From Nitratireductor kimnyeongensis (GTDB lineage: Bacteria; Pseudomonadota; Alphaproteobacteria; Rhizobiales; Rhizobiaceae), in contig NZ_CP078143.1 of the NCBI RefSeq assembly GCF_019891395.1, forward strand, positions 496,001 to 560,000: a DNA stretch of 64,000 nt, written 5' to 3'. Made by a program: the position numbers and the translations under genes. The notes under the pieces are model-generated. The model was not told the origin of the DNA. It searched no databases and saw only the letters and a program-made list of their open reading frames with translations. Below are positions 1-8,002 of this stretch, piece after piece. Positions within the stretch are counted from its first letter, which is position 1, and the number at the start of each line of letters is the position of its first letter.

Positions 1-1472
1 AGCGTGAGTCTGGGCAATTTGACGAACTGCACAGTCCCCTGCGCCTGATCGTTTGACAGAACAAAATCATCGTTCGTCGGGTCGGTGTCTCCGTCGGAGA
101 CAGACCGGTCAAGCGAGACAACAAGCGGATAGCTTCCGGAAACGGCATCCGAGTTTGCGACCAACGGGATGGTGAAGCCTATGTTTCCCCCGCTGCCTCC
201 AGGGACAGGAGCGGGCGAAAGAGGCGTGTTTATAGCACACGACACCGTTTGTCCTGAGACCGTACACCCGGGAACCGGGCTGGCTGTCCACCCTGCCGGC
301 ACGGAAACTATGATGGCGAATCCATCAGAGGTTTCGACAGGACCGGGGCCAAGATTGGTGGCACTCACACTCATATCCATCGTGTCGCCTGGCGCGTGGT
401 AAACACCCCCCGGCGCTGAGATGGAAATTGAAAGATCGGGTCGACCCGAGACCGTGAGAGAACAGGTGCTGTCTTCCTGGTCGACCTTTAGGATGTTGCT
501 CGCGCAACTGCCTGTTTCCGCAAAAGAGTTTTCGGGAATGTCCGTTGGTCTTTGTGATGTCGTAGCCCCATAGCCGGATCCCGGCAGAACATAAACCTCC
601 TTGCTGGAATCGTAATCAGCCGTATCGTTGTCGGAAGCAGCGAGATATGGCTGGACATCCTCTCCCGAAAGTCCGCTTCCATTGTCGAGAAGAACCCCAT
701 CCTTGGTCAGATTGAGCAGCCAGCCTGTGCCGCCAATCGTTTGATCCCATGCAAAATCGGAAAAATTCAGAGCCGCCGAGTGGCGCGCTTGCTCCAATTG
801 ACCACAGTAGACATTGATACCATCGTAGCCACTCCCTCCAGCCTGCCTATGAATCCCCGAGGCTGCGCGATACGCCTCATTATTGCAAAACCAGCCCCGG
901 AAATTATGCGTGGCGTTGCTCTCGTTCACCCCAACGGTCTGCACGCCTGCTGTCGCAGCCGTATTGACGGAAACCCAATCCGATGCACCCAATTGAAGAG
1001 GACGACACGCCATTTGCAAACTGGAAGCCCAAGAAAATCTGCTTGGAGCCGCAACACGATCGTACCCCCCTAGTTGATGAACTATATGTCCTGGAGGACA
1101 GTATCCATGTCGCTGGGTTCCTTGATTTGGATAGGCGTAGCCGGAAACCTCAGGAGTACCATCAACAGACGTGTTGATCGTTTCCACAGTGCCGTTCGGG
1201 AGGACAGTGATCGACGCGCAATAAAGCCCAACTTGCGCTGTCATACCGCGAACGCCGGAAAAATTTGCGCTCATGGAAACATCAGCGTGATGAAGCCCTC
1301 GAAGCACTGTTCCGGCCGGACATTTGTAAGCTTCGACCGATCCCTTGTTCGATCCGATCGTCCCTACATAATTGCCATCTCCACGGAAACCGATGCCGAT
1401 TTGGGAAAAGGCAAAGTCCGGGAAAAGACAAAGTATGAAGAAGAATATTGATCGTAATAGTAGCTTCTCCAC
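1..1472 (-). CDS. Secreted lectin-like / DUF11-type repeat protein (partial, 3' end off window)
   Basis: One open minus-strand frame runs from near 1472 through the left edge with no stop, about 490 codons. An in-frame TAA lies just upstream of the start region. There is no ATG, so the start is probably GTG at 1472 (alternative GTG at 1481). The first residues read as a signal peptide (basic start, then FFFILCLFPDFAFS). The next ~150 residues hold repeated blocks with paired cysteines (CPAGTVLRGLHH, YCPPGHIVHQLGGYD, WFCNNEAY), each ending in a second Cys (LYCAS, MACRP, VYCGQ). This is reminiscent of VMO-I/jacalin-like extracellular lectin folds. The C-terminal part visible here has a DUF11/CARDB-like beta domain (PDLSISISAPGG, SATNLGPGP, SDGDTDPTNDDF). 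It is probably an exported surface or adhesion protein. The domain naming is an inference from pattern; the reading frame itself is clear. Confidence 0.75.
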   Translation of the reverse strand, partial: MEKLLLRSIFFFILCLFPDFAFSQIGIGFRGDGNYVGTIGSNKGSVEAYKCPAGTVLRGLHHADVSMSANFSGVRGMTAQVGLYCASITVLPNGTVETINTSVDGTPEVSGYAYPNQGTQRHGYCPPGHIVHQLGGYDRVAAPSRFSWASSLQMACRPLQLGASDWVSVNTAATAGVQTVGVNESNATHNFRGWFCNNEAYRAASGIHRQAGGSGYDGINVYCGQLEQARHSAALNFSDFAWDQTIGGTGWLLNLTKDGVLLDNGSGLSGEDVQPYLAASDNDTADYDSSKEVYVLPGSGYGATTSQRPTDIPENSFAETGSCASNILKVDQEDSTCSLTVSGRPDLSISISAPGGVYHAPGDTMDMSVSATNLGPGPVETSDGFAIIVSVPAGWTASPVPGCTVSGQTVSCAINTPLSPAPVPGGSGGNIGFTIPLVANSDAVSGSYPLVVSLDRSVSDGDTDPTNDDFVLSNDQAQGTVQFVKLPRLT

Positions 1473-1583
1473 CGGAAACACCAATTCTTGGGGAATCCGT
1501 GGATTAATAAAAACTTAATTAATTATGATAAAAAAACTGATCAAACGACCGGGTTAGACCTGCATCACCAGAAGACTGGTTGA

Positions 1584-1660
1584 TGGTGGGCCCGGAGGGA
1601 CTCGAACCCCCAACCAAGCGGTTATGAGCCGCCGGCTCTAACCAATTGAGCTACAGGCCC
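1584..1660 (-). tRNA. tRNA with CAT anticodon, probably tRNA-Ile2 (lysidine type)
   Basis: The reverse complement folds as a full cloverleaf of 77 nt including an encoded CCA. It has a 7-bp acceptor stem beginning GGGCCTG, D-arm AGCTCAATTGGTTAGAGC, anticodon loop CTCATAA (anticodon at 1624-1626) and T-arm GGTTCGAGTCC. The variable-loop side reads CGCTTGGTTG, which resembles E. coli ileX more than elongator tRNA-Met. I therefore prefer tRNA-Ile2, whose C34 is modified to lysidine; elongator tRNA-Met is the alternative. Downstream on the same strand an imperfect hairpin (1562-1585) and a T7 run (1530-1536) could end transcription. Confidence 0.95.
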
Positions 1661-1769
1661 GGTGGCGATGGATTAATTGCTTTTTTCTCCCCGCACAAGT
1701 CATCTTGCCGCAATCGACACACAATCCGTAGCTAGGCCGCTTTTCGGGACATCGCAAAAGGAGATTTCC

Positions 1770-2498
1770 ATGACCAAATCCGTCTTCCCCGCCGTATTCG
1801 CTGCTCCCGTGCTTGCTGTTTCCCTGCTCAGCGCTGTTCCAACTTTGGCAGACGATAGGGATAAGCGAATTATCGTGACTGGCGAGGGAGAAGCGGCTGT
1901 CAGCCCCGATATGGCAATTCTCACAATCGCCGTGGTGCGTGAAGCAGAAACGGCACGCGACGCTCTCGACGCAAACAATCAGGCAATGACCGCTGTCATC
2001 GATGCAATGAAGGAAGACGGCATTGAAGCGCGTGATCTGCAGACGGGCGGACTATCGATCAATCCGCGCTATGTCTATCCGAACGAGAAGAATGACGAGA
2101 AGACGCCGCGGATCGTGGGCTACGAGGTTGGCAATACGTTGACAGTTCGCATCCGGGATCTCGACAAGGTCGGCGCAGTCCTTGACAAATCAGTCACCTT
2201 GGGCGTGAACCAGGGCGGTGATCTCAGCTTCACCAACGACGATCCATCAGAAGCCACCACCGAAGCCCGAAAGCGCGCCGTCAAGGACGCACTCGACAAG
2301 GCCAATACGCTTGCTGAGGCTGCCGGCGTGAAATTGGGCGACATCGTTGAGATCTCCGAGCAGATGCATCAGCGCGCCCCAATGCCCTTTGCTGGCAAGG
2401 CTGTGCGGATGCAGGCCTCCGCCGAAGCTGTGCCGGTGGAAGCGGGCGAGAACGCCTACCAGGTACAGGTCAATGTGACGTTTGAACTCGACCGGTAG
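1770..2498 (+). CDS. SIMPL-domain (DUF541/YggE-like) periplasmic protein
   Basis: This is a 242-residue protein. The start at 1770 is chosen because AGGAG lies about 8 bases upstream and a signal peptide follows at once ([18 protein letters not shown] ... PTLADD); earlier in-frame starts would bury it. The mature protein begins with the family hallmark [16 protein letters not shown], followed by the alternating alpha/beta pattern of SIMPL/DUF541 proteins and a C-terminal TFELDR strand. E. coli YggE of this family is linked to protection from oxidative stress, but the molecular role is not established. It is monocistronic: the tRNA lies upstream on the other strand and a strong terminator follows. 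Confidence 0.9.
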   Translation: MTKSVFPAVFAAPVLAVSLLSAVPTLADDRDKRIIVTGEGEAAVSPDMAILTIAVVREAETARDALDANNQAMTAVIDAMKEDGIEARDLQTGGLSINPRYVYPNEKNDEKTPRIVGYEVGNTLTVRIRDLDKVGAVLDKSVTLGVNQGGDLSFTNDDPSEATTEARKRAVKDALDKANTLAEAAGVKLGDIVEISEQMHQRAPMPFAGKAVRMQASAEAVPVEAGENAYQVQVNVTFELDR

Positions 2499-2523
2499 AC
2501 CCGACTCTCGAATAGCAAAAATC

Positions 2524-2560
2524 GAAAGCCGCCGGCGCAAGCCGGCGGCTTTCTTGTTCC
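2524..2560. terminator. Bidirectional rho-independent terminator
   Basis: A perfect 13-bp stem (GAAAGCCGCCGGC, 2524-2536, with its complement 2541-2553) around a GCAA tetraloop is followed by TTCTTGTT. It sits between two convergent genes, the SIMPL protein and the small secreted protein, and could serve both. Confidence 0.85.
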
Positions 2561-2577
2561 AGGTTGTCAGTCCACTT

Positions 2578-2931
2578 TCAACGGATTACCGGACACCGTG
2601 GTGCACGAGCAAAAACCACTTGTTGTGGTCCTCTATGGGTGCGTCCCGCAACGCGGATAATGTTACGATTGGCCCTGACCACCCGCGCTCTACGAATGCC
2701 CATGCTTTCCGCTTTGCGAACCGCCTGCCCATGGGTGCAGGAAGGATGGTGGTGGCGGGGACGTTCGGCACGATGGCTGCGACCGCTATTACCGTAGAGA
2801 TAATCGCCTGAGGGCCCACCAATCCCGAAGCCGAAATACAGACTGTCCGCTTGAGCAGTGGCCGGCGCAGCAAGCAGGGTTCCCAACCCAATCAATGCTG
2901 AAGCCGTGGCGATCTTCAGTTTCTGAAACAT
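2578..2931 (-). CDS. Small secreted protein of a rhizobial family of unknown function
   Basis: A 117-residue protein with a clear signal peptide (MFQKLKIATASALIGLGTLL, cleavage near APATAQA). The mature part has a Gly-rich stretch (FGFGIGGPSGDYLYG), a basic His-rich patch and a conserved-looking C-terminal module. That module contains CTHGQAVRKAESMGIRRARV and ends CPVIR, with two Cys that could pair in the periplasm. The C-terminal module recurs in small exported proteins of rhizobia; no function is known to me. A GGAG ribosome site precedes the ATG. The gene is convergent with the SIMPL gene. Confidence 0.75.
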   Translation of the reverse strand: MFQKLKIATASALIGLGTLLAAPATAQADSLYFGFGIGGPSGDYLYGNSGRSHRAERPRHHHPSCTHGQAVRKAESMGIRRARVVRANRNIIRVAGRTHRGPQQVVFARAPRCPVIR

Positions 2932-3030
2932 GTGCTCTCCTTGGTGTTCAGGACACTCATGTGCCCCTCATGGAGATCACAATCTCAAACCGTGCCTGAA
3001 CCATTCGGGAACGGGTTGTTCATTTCGCAT

Positions 3031-3453
3031 TCAGCAGGTGGCCGACAAAGCCGCCCACCACTGTACCGGGTTCCGCTGCTCGCTGATCCGCGTGATTTCG
3101 CCGCCATCGATCTCGAAAAACATCCCACCGGGGAGCGTATAGGTTTGCCCAGCCGCCTCCGGAAGGCCTTCTGCAGTTGTTCGGTAGGTGCCGCGAACCG
3201 TGAACTCCGCAGCAGCCCGAATGCCACCAGGAGCGTTCATCACCGTGATATCCGCCAGGCGCTCATCAAAATGCCGCCCCCTCAGTCCGAGACGCCATCC
3301 CAGTTTCTCGCGCCCGATCTCCCTTTCACCATCAAACGGATCGTGCGCCACATCCTCGCTTACCATTGCCAGAGCTGCATCATGATCGTTGGTGTTCAGG
3401 GCTTTCAGAAAAGATTGCACAAGGCTTCGTACCTCTTCCTCGGACATCGACAT
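3031..3453 (-). CDS. NTF2-like / SnoaL-type (ketosteroid-isomerase-related) protein
   Basis: A 140-residue cone-shaped alpha+beta protein of the NTF2-like superfamily. It opens with helix EEEVRSLVQSFLKALNTNDHDAALAMVSEDVAHDPFDG, typical of SnoaL/ketosteroid-isomerase relatives. A strand-rich half follows (EFTVRGTYRTTAEGLP, YTLPGGMFFEIDGGEITRI) and ends NPVQWWAAL. It may be a small-molecule isomerase, hydrolase or binding protein; the substrate cannot be read from sequence. It appears to be a single gene between the small secreted protein and the YcgN-family gene, both on the same strand. Confidence 0.75.
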   Translation of the reverse strand: MSMSEEEVRSLVQSFLKALNTNDHDAALAMVSEDVAHDPFDGEREIGREKLGWRLGLRGRHFDERLADITVMNAPGGIRAAAEFTVRGTYRTTAEGLPEAAGQTYTLPGGMFFEIDGGEITRISEQRNPVQWWAALSATC

Positions 3454-3499
3454 TACTCCTCATTTGTAAAGCGCCCCGGAAAGAAACATTGGGTAATGT

Positions 3500-3949
3500 T
3501 CAAGGTTCCTCATCCAGAATGAATGCAAAATAATCTTCCGGTTCTGCCAATTGAGCCTCGTTGGCCTTCACGCGGCCACGAATAGAAATGCCAGCCTCAT
3601 GCACGGTGTTTTGATCACCCGAAACCAGCGGGTGCCACCAGGGCAGATCTTTGCCCTCCGCGACAAGGCGATAGCCGCATGTGCTCGGAAGCCAGGGGAT
3701 ATTGCCCACGTTCTCCGGTGTCAGCCGCACGCAATCGGGAACGCGTTTGAGCCGGTTCTCGTAGTCGCTGCATCGGCAAGTTTCGCCGTCGAAAAGGCGA
3801 CATCCCACACCTGTCCAGTAGATCTCGCCGGTCTCCTCGTCCTCAAGCTTGGCGAGACAGCATTTACCACAGCCATCGCAGAGAGCCTCCCATTCCTGGT
3901 CATTCAGCTCCGCAAGCGCCTTGGTTTTCCAGAATTCTTTGGTTGTCAT
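3500..3949 (-). CDS. YcgN-family cysteine-cluster protein (UPF0260)
   Basis: A 149-residue protein with the family's cysteine signature: [18 protein letters not shown] near residue 25, then [29 protein letters not shown] and LPSTCGYRL. These residues probably bind a metal or iron-sulfur cluster; the cellular role is unknown. The start at 3949 (MTTKEFWK) matches where family members begin. An upstream in-frame start at 3988 would add 13 residues without clear homology. The ribosome site is weak for either choice. Confidence 0.85.
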   Translation of the reverse strand: MTTKEFWKTKALAELNDQEWEALCDGCGKCCLAKLEDEETGEIYWTGVGCRLFDGETCRCSDYENRLKRVPDCVRLTPENVGNIPWLPSTCGYRLVAEGKDLPWWHPLVSGDQNTVHEAGISIRGRVKANEAQLAEPEDYFAFILDEEP

Positions 3950-4132
3950 GTTCGAGCTTTGGACCGCCAGTCGACGCGCGTCAAGCATCGCTCTGTTTCC
4001 AACCTAGATATGCTGTCACCACGAAACCGTCATCTTTCCACACGCCGGAGTGTCAATCACACAGACCTGGGAACCGAACGTCCTCCAAGTGGTTAAAGCG
4101 GCGATGGGACGCCTGCTTACAGGAGAAATTCT

Positions 4133-6040
4133 ATGAAAACGCGAAAGCGGATCATGACGACTACCGCCCTCGGTCTGTTCATCGCCGCAGCACCTTTGGC
4201 GAAGCAGCCGAGCCTTGCAACGGAGCGTTTCTCCGGTGTGCTGCTGGCACAAGCCGAAAAGCCCCAAGGCATGACGGAAGAAGCTTGGCGCGCACTCTTG
4301 GAGAGGCGTGGCGAACAAAAGCAAAGGGGCAATGCTCCGGCTGATGAGGAGACCTCACCTGCCTTGGAACCTGAGACCGCGCCGGAACCTGAGGTCGATG
4401 CACCTGCAGCGGAAACACAATCCGATAAGCCGGCAGCCCCCCGCACTGAGGAGGATGCAGGATCCAACGACGCAGGAGTGGTCGAGGCACCCCCCTCCGA
4501 TGTCGAGATACTGAAGGAGAGGCCTACGCGCCCTGTCGAGCCCGAAACGGCGAAAAGCACCCCCGGTGATGGGGAACCGGCTTCCAGCATGAATGAGACC
4601 TCGCCGGACACCGTGGAAGGCACCGGCTCTCGGCCGGAGGTAAGCTCAGAACCAACTGCCGACGACACAAATGCGCCCGCAGAAGCCGTACCTTCACCCG
4701 GCACGGATGAACCAGCAGAAGATCAACCTGTCGAGGATCTGGTGCCCGCCGAGAGACGGCCTTCCAGACAAGCGAAAAAGGCCGTTCCCGCGCCTCAGGA
4801 AGAACCTGGAAGCGACGCGACTGGGTATCAGAGCGAGCCGGAGAACGAGCCCCAGCCTGAAGCGCAAGAGAACGAGCCTCTGCCTGAAAATGCCGCTCCT
4901 ATACTGGACAGCGAAAAGGAGCCCGAGGCCGAGGGAACGTCACAGAGCCCTACGCCCACCGAAGCGACCGACGCTACGAACAACAAAGCCCAAGCGAAAT
5001 CACAACAGGCCCTGATGCCTGAAAGCGATGCCGAAGCACAAGCCGACGCCGTCAGCCCCGACACACTTCGCACCGAGATACGCAACATTCTTGAAGAACA
5101 GGGTGAACGTATTGAGCTTGGCGAGACGCGTGAGGAGCGCCGCGAACGCCAGCGTGAACTGCGTCAGCGCCGCGATTCTGCAGAGGTCGTGCGTGAGTTC
5201 AACGACAATCGAACCATCATTCAGATCAACAACCAGGTTTTCGTCGAAAGCCAGGACAGCAATCGCCTTATCCGCGACGATGACGAAGTCTATTACGAAG
5301 AATTGCCGCGCGACCGCGTGCGCGAGGTTGTCACGCGTCCCAATGGCGTTCGCCTGATCACTGTTCGCAACCGCTACGGCGACGTTATCCGTCGTGTGCG
5401 TATCACGTCCGAGGGCCGCGAACAGGTCCTCGTATTCGTTCCGGATGAACGGCTTGAGACAGTCGACCGTTGGGAAGACCCGGCTCGCGAGCTGCCTCCG
5501 CTCCGCCTGACCATCCCCGTCAGCGATTACATTCTGGAGGCTGAGCGGGTGGAGGATCCCGAGCGGTACTATACGTTCTTGGAAAAGCCTCCAGTGGAGC
5601 CGGTACGGCGTATGTATTCGCTGGAAGAGGTGAAGCGCTCGGCCCGCTTGCGCGATATGGTTCGCCGTATCGATCTAGATACAGTCGAATTTGCCTTCGG
5701 CTCGTCCGATATCGACGAGAGCGAGATTGACGAGCTTGAAGCGATTGCGACCGCCATTGAGCGCATGCTGGACGACAATCCTGCCGAAACCTTCCTGATC
5801 GAGGGGCATACGGATGCTGTCGGTTCGGATCTTGCCAATCTGGCACTCTCGGACCGCCGCGCTGAATCCGTCGCTCGAGCTTTGACGGATGTGTTCGGCA
5901 TCCCGCCGGAAAATCTGGTCACACAAGGTTATGGCGAGCGTTATCTCAAGATCGAAACACAGGAGCGCGAGCGCGAAAACCGGCGTGTAGCGCTACGGCG
6001 AATCACCCCGCTTGTGGCGCCGGTGGCGAGCACCAGATAA
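4133..6040 (+). CDS. OmpA-family outer-membrane/peptidoglycan-binding protein with long acidic linker
   Basis: A 635-residue protein. GGAGAAA lies 6-12 bases before the ATG. A signal peptide (ALGLFIAAAPLAKQPSLA) is followed by about 250 residues very rich in Pro, Glu, Ala and Thr, presumably extended. A charged Arg/Glu segment comes next (EERRERQRELRQRRDSAEVV), then beta-rich repeats (RVRITSEGREQVLVFVPDER). The C-terminal OmpA domain (about residues 520-625) contains VEFAFGSSDID, LIEGHTDAVGSDLANLALSDRRAESV and GYGERYL, the diaminopimelate-binding signature. It likely tethers the envelope to peptidoglycan. There is no beta-barrel, so it is not a classical OmpA porin. A terminator-like hairpin follows the gene. 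Confidence 0.88.
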   Translation: MKTRKRIMTTTALGLFIAAAPLAKQPSLATERFSGVLLAQAEKPQGMTEEAWRALLERRGEQKQRGNAPADEETSPALEPETAPEPEVDAPAAETQSDKPAAPRTEEDAGSNDAGVVEAPPSDVEILKERPTRPVEPETAKSTPGDGEPASSMNETSPDTVEGTGSRPEVSSEPTADDTNAPAEAVPSPGTDEPAEDQPVEDLVPAERRPSRQAKKAVPAPQEEPGSDATGYQSEPENEPQPEAQENEPLPENAAPILDSEKEPEAEGTSQSPTPTEATDATNNKAQAKSQQALMPESDAEAQADAVSPDTLRTEIRNILEEQGERIELGETREERRERQRELRQRRDSAEVVREFNDNRTIIQINNQVFVESQDSNRLIRDDDEVYYEELPRDRVREVVTRPNGVRLITVRNRYGDVIRRVRITSEGREQVLVFVPDERLETVDRWEDPARELPPLRLTIPVSDYILEAERVEDPERYYTFLEKPPVEPVRRMYSLEEVKRSARLRDMVRRIDLDTVEFAFGSSDIDESEIDELEAIATAIERMLDDNPAETFLIEGHTDAVGSDLANLALSDRRAESVARALTDVFGIPPENLVTQGYGERYLKIETQERERENRRVALRRITPLVAPVASTR

Positions 6041-6092
6041 GCCGGAATTGCTTTTTGTCCGCCCCATGCTCCGGCAGCGGGCTGGCGAGAGG

Positions 6093-6128
6093 AGCCCGGC
6101 CGGATGTTCCCTCCTCCGGCCGGGCTTC
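6093..6128 (+). terminator. Terminator-like hairpin after the OmpA-family gene
   Basis: AGCCCGGCCGGA (6093-6104) pairs with TCCGGCCGGGCT (6115-6126) around a 10-base loop, 52 bases after the stop codon. The downstream T tract is poor (TTCGCTTTG), so termination strength is uncertain. Confidence 0.6.
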
Positions 6129-6191
6129 GCTTTGCTTGCGAAATTTGCAAGATCCATTCGAATTGAATGCCCAATTCAAAGGAGTTCCCTC

Positions 6192-6663
6192 ATGAAGCAC
6201 AATGGTCAGCGTGGCGTCTCGCCGCCGTCCCGACTCCTGCGCTATCATCGGGTACCCCTGATACCGTGCGTTCTCTGTGCAATACGGAATGGGCGCTGGA
6301 GAATGGCTGCGACGCAGTGAACGTGCTCGGCACAACCGGCGAAGATCAGCGACTTCGCAGTATTCCCGAGCAATGAAGCCTCGATTTCGAGAGCAGAAGC
6401 TGAGAATTATGCCGAATTCATCTCGACAACAGCGAGCGTGACGGCACCGCTCGTCGCGAAACTGTGGTCCGAACCGATAAATGACAACACCCTCGAAGCA
6501 GCCTCTCGTGCGCGCACCGCGCTTTCGGCGCTCCCCCATTCCCTCGGTAAAATACCTGACGGCGCGATTGCACAATGACGCGAGCTTTGCTGCGCCGCTG
6601 CCGCCGCACCTGCCGCTCACATTTGAGCAAAAAGCTTCTATTGACGAGATACCCCGTGAAACA
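6192..6663 (+). pseudogene. Decayed dihydrodipicolinate-synthase (DapA)-family aldolase
   Basis: Three different plus frames carry successive pieces of one DapA-family protein. An ATG at 6192 follows a good AAAGGAG site. Frame 2 then gives WRLAAVPTPALSSGTPDTV and ENGCDAVNVLGTTGE, the N-terminal motif of the family. From 6351 frame 3 gives DFAVFPSNEASISRAEAEN and FISTTASVTAPLVAKLW, which match the C-terminal third. From about 6560 frame 1 gives LTARLHNDASFAAPLPPHLP, the usual family end. The central ~120 residues, including the Schiff-base lysine region, are missing. So at least two frameshifts and an internal deletion have destroyed the gene. It fills most of the 6041-6736 gap; nothing else is evident there besides the OmpA terminator. 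Confidence 0.75.
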
Positions 6664-6736
6664 ACGAGACGACAGTTCCGTGCTCCGAAACTGTCGCCGC
6701 CACCACTTGCTATCCAGAAGATCGATTGACAGCGCG

Positions 6737-7441
6737 TCAGCCGGCCTTTTCGCCAATCTCGGAGATGCCGCCATTGGCTGTAGACCATTCGAGTGGATGG
6801 TTCAGAAACTTCTCCACCTCATCGAGTGTCTTCTCGTCAAAAAGCTTGTCCGCGCGCGCCACCTGCAGCACATCCCACCAGGTTGTAAGATAGTGAAGCC
6901 GCATGCCGGCATCCTCCAAACGCTTCGGAGTATCGGGAAAAATACCGTAGTAAAAGACGGCAAACGTGTCAGTCACCTCGGCGCCGGCCTTGCGAACCGC
7001 TTCGGCGAATTTGAGCTTGCTCCCGCCATCCGTGGTCAGATCCTCCACCAGAAGCAGCCGCGCGCCCTCGTTCAAATCGCCTTCGATCTGCGCGTCACGG
7101 CCAAAGCCCTTGGGCTTTTTGCGAACATACAGCATCGGCAAGCCAAGCTTGTCGGAAAGCCAGGCAGCGAAAGGAATGCCCGCCGTCTCACCACCTGCCA
7201 CCGCATCGAATTTTTCAAATCCGGCATCCCGCAACACGACTGAGGCCGCAAAGTCCATGATGGCTGAGCGAATACGCGGATAAGAGATAAGCTTCCGGCA
7301 GTCTATATAGACCGGGCTCTTGAGCCCTGAAGTGAACGTATAGGGTTCATCAGCCCGGAAATGAACCGCTTTGATCTCGATCAGCATCTTGGCCACGGTC
7401 TGGGCAATCAGGGCGCGGTCGGGGAATGTGTTGGCGAACAT
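6737..7441 (-). CDS. pyrE: Orotate phosphoribosyltransferase
   Basis: A 234-residue enzyme that converts orotate and PRPP to orotidine 5'-phosphate in pyrimidine synthesis. The start [20 protein letters not shown] and the length match the long rhizobial PyrE form. It contains [20 protein letters not shown], the substrate-binding segment [20 protein letters not shown], the flexible loop [19 protein letters not shown] and the PRPP-binding motif [15 protein letters not shown]. It stands alone on the minus strand, convergent with the DapA-like pseudogene. Pathway partners carA and carB lie about 15-20 kb away in this window. Confidence 0.95.
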   Translation of the reverse strand: MFANTFPDRALIAQTVAKMLIEIKAVHFRADEPYTFTSGLKSPVYIDCRKLISYPRIRSAIMDFAASVVLRDAGFEKFDAVAGGETAGIPFAAWLSDKLGLPMLYVRKKPKGFGRDAQIEGDLNEGARLLLVEDLTTDGGSKLKFAEAVRKAGAEVTDTFAVFYYGIFPDTPKRLEDAGMRLHYLTTWWDVLQVARADKLFDEKTLDEVEKFLNHPLEWSTANGGISEIGEKAG

Positions 7442-7615
7442 GGCTGGCTCTCGTTTGGTGACGCGGCTTTCAGCTATCAGGATTGAACGCCGGGCGGAAG
7501 TTTTTCCGACAATATTCCGGTGGATGGCTACGCGCCATGCGTCTCACAATTTTCTCGACCTACGGTGTCGGAATGCTCCAAGGTCTGGCGTCTTCCAGAT
7601 GAGAAAGGAACCGGA

Positions 7616-8002
7616 ATGCTTTACGCGATTCTCTGCTACCACAATGAAGATGTCGTAATGTCCTGGTCCAGGGAAGAGGACGATGCTGTTCTGGCCAAGC
7701 GCCGGAGCGTGCAAAAGGAACTGGTGGACACGGATCGCATGGGCCCCGCCATACGTCTGATGCCCACATCCGCTGCAACGACGATCAGGGCTTCGGGAAG
7801 CGAACAGCTTGTACTGGATGGCCCATTCGCCGAGACCAAGGAACAGTTGCTCGGCTTCTATGTCGTTGATTGCGAGAACCTGGAAGAGGTGGTCGATTTC
7901 GCCAAACGCATGAAGGAAGGCGAAAGCGTCACCTTCGAAATCCGTCCGGTGCAGATATTCGAGAAAGGGAACCTTCCGGAGCGGGAAGCGTCCACGAAAT
8001 GA
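7616..8002 (+). CDS. YCII-related DGPF-domain protein (partner of ECF42 sigma)
   Basis: A 128-residue protein. The start at 7616 follows GAAAGGAA and gives the expected family beginning MLYAILCYHNED. The diagnostic DGPF motif is at residues 68-71 (VLDGPFAETKEQLLGFYVVD). DGPF proteins are the conserved neighbours of ECF42 sigma factors and are thought to act in the same signalling or stress response; their biochemical activity is unknown. The gene overlaps the sigma gene by 4 bp (ATGA at 7999-8002), so the two are translationally coupled. Confidence 0.88.
   Translation: MLYAILCYHNEDVVMSWSREEDDAVLAKRRSVQKELVDTDRMGPAIRLMPTSAATTIRASGSEQLVLDGPFAETKEQLLGFYVVDCENLEEVVDFAKRMKEGESVTFEIRPVQIFEKGNLPEREASTK

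Noticed and set aside
741..1451. Overlapping plus-strand open frames of 110 and 125 residues
   Set aside because: They lie antisense to a longer minus-strand frame with a signal peptide and recognisable domains; their own products have no family pattern.
6003..6788. Minus-strand frame of 261 residues
   Set aside because: Composition is Arg/Cys-rich noise, and it is antisense to the DapA-like relic whose fragments match a known family.
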